Positions 60,120 through 64,000 of a DNA stretch of 64,000 nucleotides are shown here, piece after piece; the first letter of the stretch is position 1, and each line of letters opens with the position of its first letter. A program made the position numbers and the translations under genes. A model generated the notes under the pieces. That model was not told where the DNA came from and did no database searches. It worked only from the letters and a program-made list of their open reading frames with translations. Source of the DNA: Xiheibacterium sp038325765 (GTDB taxonomy: Bacteria; Myxococcota_A; Polyangia; Nannocystales; Nannocystaceae); NCBI GenBank assembly GCA_038325765.1, contig JBBQJI010000034.1, positions 1-64,000 on the forward strand, read 5' to 3'.

Positions 60120-61523
60120 ATGACGCAACTCCGAGCGATGGTGGCGGTGGGTGCGGCCGTGGTGGGTGCGGCCGTGGTGGGTGCGGCCGTGGGTCTGGTG
60201 GGCTGCGCTGCGGGCGACGCGGATTGCTCCGACGGGCGCTGCGACGATGACTCCGGCGGCGGTGCGGTCGACACCGGGGACGATCCGAGCGCGTCCGGTG
60301 GCGACGCCGACGGAGGGCCCGCGTCAGACCGCGGCCTGCCGTGCGACGTGCAAGACGTGATCGATCGGCACTGCACGAGCTGCCACGACGCGATGCCGCG
60401 GTTCGGCGCGCCTATGTCGTTGTACGACGTCGACGCGTGGAGGGTGCCGACGCCCACCGACCCGACGCAGACGGTCGCACAGCGCGCGGCGCTGCGGCTG
60501 GTCGACGAGGCCCGGCCGATGCCGGCGACCGGGCAGCTGCCCCCCGACGATCTCGCGGTCCTGCAGGCGTGGATCGACGCCGGTGCGCCGGCCGACGACG
60601 CGGCCTGTGGCGGTGGACCCGACGTGCCCGAGCCGGCGGGCCCCGACGCGCTGCCCTGCGAGCCCACTGTCGAGTTCCTCGCCCACGACGGCGACGCGCC
60701 GTTCCACGTGCCGGCCCAGGGCGCCGCCAACCTCTACCAGTGCTTCACCTTCGCCTCGCCGGTCGGGCCCACGACCCAGGCCACCGCGTGGGCGCCGATC
60801 ACCGACGACGCCCGCGTGCTCCATCACTGGATACTTTACCGCACCGAGACGCCGCAGGTCGACGGTGGCTCAGGCCCGTGCAACATGCCGTCGGACGCGT
60901 TGTTCGTCGCTGGTTGGGCGCCGGGAGGCGGCAACTACGAGCTGCCCGCCGACGTCGGCCTCGAGCTCGGCGGCGCCGACGTGTCGTTCATCCTCCAGGT
61001 CCACTACCACAACGTCTCCGGCCACACCGACGCGCTGGATCGCAGCGGCGTGGCGATGTGCGTCGTCGACGAGCCGCGCGAGCACACCGCGGGCATCGTC
61101 ACGCTGGGCACCGTGGGCATCAACATCCCCGCCGGCGCCGAAAGTCACGAAATACAGGGCACCTGCCCGAGCTGGATCACCAGCTACCTGCCCGCGCCAC
61201 TGCACGCGATCGCCAGCTTCCCGCACATGCACGAACTCGGTCGGGGCCTGAAGACCGAGATCCTGCGCGGCGGTGAGTCCGGGCCGGCACAGACCCTCGT
61301 CGACGTGCCGAACTTCAGCTTCGAGAGCCAGACCTACTACCCACACGAGCCCGAGATCCTCGTGAACCCCGGCGACGCGCTGCGCACCACGTGCCGCTAC
61401 GACAACCAAGACGGCGGCACCGTCCACTTCGGCGAGGCCACCGAGGACGAGATGTGCTTCAACTTCGTGATGGTCTGGCCGATCGAGTCCGTCGGCGACA
61501 ACCGGCAGTGCGGGCTCATCTAG
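60120..61523 (+). CDS. Cytochrome c / copper type II monooxygenase-like lipoprotein
   Basis: A 467-residue exported protein (lipobox GLVGCAAG). Residues 75-170 are a monoheme-like domain (HCTSCHDAMP). The rest matches the PHM copper fold with all six ligand motifs: RVLHHWILYRT (His-His), LQVHYHNVSGH (His), FPHMHELGR (His-x-His) and DEMCFNFVM (Met). It is predicted to be an ascorbate-type or cytochrome-fed monooxygenase in the periplasm; the substrate is unknown. A 15-bp repeat expands the signal peptide. Order is cytochrome then copper, opposite to the gene at 21643. It shares a 286-bp divergent region with the pentaheme cytochrome. Confidence 0.83.
   Translation: MTQLRAMVAVGAAVVGAAVVGAAVGLVGCAAGDADCSDGRCDDDSGGGAVDTGDDPSASGGDADGGPASDRGLPCDVQDVIDRHCTSCHDAMPRFGAPMSLYDVDAWRVPTPTDPTQTVAQRAALRLVDEARPMPATGQLPPDDLAVLQAWIDAGAPADDAACGGGPDVPEPAGPDALPCEPTVEFLAHDGDAPFHVPAQGAANLYQCFTFASPVGPTTQATAWAPITDDARVLHHWILYRTETPQVDGGSGPCNMPSDALFVAGWAPGGGNYELPADVGLELGGADVSFILQVHYHNVSGHTDALDRSGVAMCVVDEPREHTAGIVTLGTVGINIPAGAESHEIQGTCPSWITSYLPAPLHAIASFPHMHELGRGLKTEILRGGESGPAQTLVDVPNFSFESQTYYPHEPEILVNPGDALRTTCRYDNQDGGTVHFGEATEDEMCFNFVMVWPIESVGDNRQCGLI
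60144..60188 (+). repeat. 15-bp tandem repeat in the signal-peptide coding region
   Basis: Three units of GTGGTGGGTGCGGCC (the first with one substitution) encode AVGAA-VVGAA-VVGAA in the hydrophobic core of the signal peptide. Length change would alter signal hydrophobicity but not frame. Confidence 0.85.
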
Positions 61524-61611
61524 TCCGCCGTCGCATGCAGGAGCTCGGCGAAACCGCGCCGACGTGACGTCCGCGCGCAGCTGCGATATATCCTGGATCG
61601 GCTGGCTCCTG

Positions 61612-62526
61612 ATGCGTTCGACTCTCGCTGTAGCCCTGCTCGCGCTCACAACCCTCGCGTGTCGCCCCGACGCCGTGACGACGCCCGCCGGCACCACGGG
61701 CGCGGATGCCCAGCCGCCCGGACCGCACCAGCCGTTCCTCGCCGCGCGTGCCGAGCACCCCACGGTGCTGCTGAAAAAGGGCCCCACGCCCGAGACGCTG
61801 GGCGAGCCCGCGACGCCACAGGGGGCGCAGGCGATCCGCTATCCGGGCGCGACCGGTGCGCTGTTCGGCTGGCTGATGACGCCGCCGGGCGACGGGCCGT
61901 TCCCGGTGCTCGTGTACTTCCACGGCGGCTTCGCGCTCGCACCCTCGGACTTCGCGAAGGTGCGCCCGCTCGTCGACGCAGGCTTCGCCGTCATGACGCC
62001 CGCGCTGCGCGGCGAGAACGGCAACCCCGGCGCGATGGAGCTGTTGTTCGGTGAGCTCGACGACGCGGTCGCGGCGATCACCTGGGTGGCGACGCAGCCC
62101 AACATCGATCCGGCGCAGGTGCACGTGATCGGGCACAGCGCCGGCGGCGGACTCGCGGCGCTCGTGAGCCTGCGCCCCGACACGAAGGTCGCGAGCACGT
62201 CGAGCATCGGCGGCATTTACGTGCCCGAGACGTTCGTGCGCTGGGCCAAGAGCGAGGGCAACAGCAAGCTCATCCGCTTCGATCCGAGCCTTCGCCACGA
62301 GCGGGAGCTGCGGGTGCTCGGTCCGAACGTGGCCGACATGGTCCACCCGCACACCGCGTACGTCGGCAAGAGCGACGCACCGATCCTCGAGAACGCCCAG
62401 AAAGTGCTCGAGGCCGCCCAGACCGCGAAGGCCCCGCTCGAGCTCGTGATCGTCGACGGCGATCACGTCAGCTCGATCAAGCCCGCGCTCGCCGCCTGGC
62501 TCGCCGCACGGCAGGCGAAGCCATGA
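61612..62526 (+). CDS. Alpha/beta-hydrolase lipoprotein (dienelactone/esterase type)
   Basis: A 304-residue exported hydrolase (signal STLAVALLALTTLACRP). VLVYFHGGFALAPS supplies the oxyanion region (HGG), VIGHSAGGGLAALVSL the nucleophile Ser (GHSAGG), and the terminal VIVDGDHVSSIKPAL the His. The HGG plus G-x-S-A-G-G combination suggests an esterase or peptidase of the prolyl-peptidase/acetyl-esterase group. It follows the heme-copper gene by 88 bp on the same strand and may be co-transcribed. Confidence 0.85.
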   Translation: MRSTLAVALLALTTLACRPDAVTTPAGTTGADAQPPGPHQPFLAARAEHPTVLLKKGPTPETLGEPATPQGAQAIRYPGATGALFGWLMTPPGDGPFPVLVYFHGGFALAPSDFAKVRPLVDAGFAVMTPALRGENGNPGAMELLFGELDDAVAAITWVATQPNIDPAQVHVIGHSAGGGLAALVSLRPDTKVASTSSIGGIYVPETFVRWAKSEGNSKLIRFDPSLRHERELRVLGPNVADMVHPHTAYVGKSDAPILENAQKVLEAAQTAKAPLELVIVDGDHVSSIKPALAAWLAARQAKP

Positions 62527-62628
62527 GCGCGCCCGGGAACCGGACTTGCGAACATCCCCGTGGCTCCACCGGGGTCCAGCCGCGATCGCGCAGCCGTGGT
62601 CGCCAGTCGTCGCGATAGTCCGCGTGCC

Positions 62629-63348
62629 CTACGACAGTGGGCACGGCGGGGCGCCGATCCGCAGCAGCCACGGCGGCGCGAAAGCGTGCTGTGCGAGTCG
62701 TTGCGCGCACAGGACGAGGGTCGGCGGCGGGGGCCGGAACGCTTGCGCGACCGTGCTCATGATCGAGACGGTGCGGTCCGGCAGGCGCAGTTGGTGTGCC
62801 CACCCGCTCACCCTGCGCCTGTTGACGCGGATCGGCGTGGTCGACTCGACGAGCTCCACCACGACCATCGCCGTCGGTACTGGCGCGCCGACTCCCGCGG
62901 ACAACCATCCTGTGGCGAGCTCGACGGTCGCGAACTCGACACGCTGCGTCCGCAGCAGCGCACGGACGGCGAGGGCCGCCCCGACGGCGACGAGTACGGC
63001 GACCAGCACTGCGAGCCCCGATTCGAACCCACGCGCCACCGTCCACGGGACTCCGTCCTCGCGACGCAACGACCACAGCATCGCGGCCACCGCCACGAGC
63101 CCGAGCACACCGACCAGCACGGCGAGCAGATCGTACACGGGGCCGAGATCGCGCTCGATGACGAGACGATCCCCGGTGCGCCGGACTTTGCACACCAGGG
63201 CGGGGAACACGACCGTCGAACGAGGGGCGCCCACGAAGGGTGGAGCCGGGCTCGCGCGGGTGTGACAGCGACGGCCGCGCTCGTGCACCGGTTTTCTCTC
63301 GGCCCGGATGACCGTACACTCGCCAGATCGGGCCAAGGAGCTGGTCAT
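62629..63348 (-). CDS. Two-helix membrane protein, unknown
   Basis: A 239-residue ORF with two clear membrane helices (LLAVLVGVLGLVAVAAMLW and AVLVAVLVAVGAALAVRALL, about residues 74-92 and 113-132). A beta-rich cytoplasmic part follows (AMVVVELVESTTPIRVNRRR). It looks like a PH-like or YcxB-type integral protein but no family is certain. The start is unsure: the first 45 residues (Arg/Cys-rich) may be untranslated. Confidence 0.62.
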   Translation of the reverse strand: MTSSLARSGECTVIRAERKPVHERGRRCHTRASPAPPFVGAPRSTVVFPALVCKVRRTGDRLVIERDLGPVYDLLAVLVGVLGLVAVAAMLWSLRREDGVPWTVARGFESGLAVLVAVLVAVGAALAVRALLRTQRVEFATVELATGWLSAGVGAPVPTAMVVVELVESTTPIRVNRRRVSGWAHQLRLPDRTVSIMSTVAQAFRPPPPTLVLCAQRLAQHAFAPPWLLRIGAPPCPLS

Positions 63349-63383
63349 CCGCCGAGTTCAGCGGCTGCGCCGCGGACCGCGGG

Positions 63384-64000
63384 CTACTTGCTCACCATGT
63401 CCTCGATGCCCTTGAGCTCGCCGAGGTTGGGCATGAGCTGGATCTCGATGCGCCGGTTGAGAGAGCGGCCCTCCTCGGTCCCGTTGTCGGCGACGGGGTC
63501 CTCCTGCCCGTACCCCGCCGCGGCCAGGTGCTCGGACGGGAAGCGTTTGTCGACCATGAAACCCACCACCACGACCGCACGCTGCGTGCTCAGCTCCCAG
63601 TTGTTCTTGTAGCGCCGCGTCTTGATCGGGACATCGTCGGTGTGGCCCGCGATCATGAGGTCTCGGTGCGCCACGGAGCCCAGGGCCGCCACCAGCTGCT
63701 CGAGCGCGGCGATTCCGTCGGGCCTGAGCTCGGTCCGCCCCGAGTCGAACAGTACGGCCGAGGGTAGCTCGACGATCATGCGTCCCTTGCGGAACGAGAC
63801 CTTGATGGTCCCGGCATCGATGAGCGTGCGCAGCCGATCGAACAGCTCGCGGTAGGTGGCCAGCTCCTCGCGTCGGCGCTTCTGTTCGTCGCGAAGCTCG
63901 TCGAGCTCCTGCTCGAGACCAACGACGCTCGCCTCCAGCTGTCCAATGCGTTGCTGGCGGGCGGCGATGTCTAACTCGAGCTCGGCGATCTTCTGCTCGA
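63384..64000 (-). CDS. OmpA-family peptidoglycan-binding protein with coiled coil (partial)
   Basis: Open at the window edge, so the N-terminus is missing. The visible part begins with a coiled coil (EQKIAELELDIAARQQRIGQ, VGLEQELDELRDEQKRRREE). The OmpA/MotB domain follows: VSFRKGRMIVELPSAVLFDS, DLMIAGHTDDVPIKTRRYK, NWELSTQRAVVVVGFMVDKR and SLNRRIEIQLMPNL. The Asp and Arg residues contacting peptidoglycan (GHTDD, NRRIE) are intact. Such proteins anchor a membrane complex or outer membrane to the cell wall. The internal ATG at 63779 is not the true start because the frame continues upstream. Confidence 0.88.
   Translation of the reverse strand, partial: EQKIAELELDIAARQQRIGQLEASVVGLEQELDELRDEQKRRREELATYRELFDRLRTLIDAGTIKVSFRKGRMIVELPSAVLFDSGRTELRPDGIAALEQLVAALGSVAHRDLMIAGHTDDVPIKTRRYKNNWELSTQRAVVVVGFMVDKRFPSEHLAAAGYGQEDPVADNGTEEGRSLNRRIEIQLMPNLGELKGIEDMVSK

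Noticed and set aside
60151..60360. Trp/Val repeat ORF (RPWWV units)
   Set aside because: Out-of-frame reading of the 15-bp repeat in the signal-peptide region of the heme-copper gene.

Overview
The window is very GC-rich DNA, about 70% by eye, with strong G/C bias at third codon positions and frequent GTG starts. It most likely comes from a myxobacterium (Myxococcota), plausibly of the Nannocystis/Plesiocystis type. Supporting signs are a MYXO-CTERM sorting tail on a secreted metzincin, many lipoproteins with Ser/Thr/Gly/Asp-rich linkers, a Hanks-type kinase, a deltaproteobacterial-type LexA box, copper monooxygenase-like and multiheme cytochrome proteins, and secreted eukaryote-like lipid hydrolases (PI-PLC, neutral ceramidase). 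I see no rRNA, insertion sequence, phage or CRISPR array.

Layout. 1-2.4 kb (minus): an overlapping operon of a GT9 glycosyltransferase, an unknown protein and a DUF4254 protein split into two ORFs. 2.6-5.2 kb: a diguanylate cyclase, a lipoprotein and a dCMP deaminase. 5.3-9.3 kb: hcrC-hcrA-hcrB, a 4-hydroxybenzoyl-CoA reductase-type molybdenum hydroxylase including the diagnostic extra 4-Cys loop. 9.4-15.1 kb: a variant endonuclease I, a phosphate-type porin, a PI-PLC-like lipoprotein and the metzincin. 15.1-18.8 kb: a second, ordinary three-subunit molybdenum hydroxylase. 18.9-21.6 kb: an outer-membrane protein, then a zinc-finger/histone-fold protein overlapping a VanX-type dipeptidase. 21.6-27.2 kb (minus): a copper monooxygenase-like lipoprotein and a TonB-dependent receptor carrying its own TonB C-terminal domain, with a partner lipoprotein. 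27.4-32.8 kb: unknowns and lipoproteins, a Ser/Thr kinase, a metallo-beta-lactamase-fold lipoprotein and tRNA-Ala(GGC). 33.1-37.4 kb: exbB-exbD, ftsB and a GAF-GAF-GGDEF cyclase. 37.5-42.8 kb: a TIGR04552-like protein, small proteins, lexA and a large TonB-like protein. 42.8-49.5 kb: an FG-GAP protein, a ceramidase, a tRNA-Ile/tRNA-Ala pair, a lipoprotein, a cyclophilin and an epimerase. 49.5-54.4 kb: an S9 peptidase and a reductase flanked by decayed gene fragments. 54.5-57.8 kb: a GH18/NodB/GT2 fusion. 58-64 kb: a divergent pentaheme cytochrome and heme-copper oxygenase-like pair, a hydrolase, a membrane protein and an OmpA-type protein cut by the window edge.

Functionally the window is a mosaic of short operons dominated by envelope and secreted functions: TonB-type energy transduction, exopolysaccharide, lipoproteins and hydrolases. 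It also holds two molybdenum hydroxylases and two c-di-GMP synthases. The items most worth following are: the zinc-finger histone-fold protein; a three-copy dispersed hairpin repeat whose first three bases are the stop codon of the adjacent gene each time; the split DUF4254 gene; the receptor with a built-in TonB domain; the domain-permuted heme/copper proteins; and two decayed genes scattered over several frames. All functions are read from motifs by eye; no database search was run.
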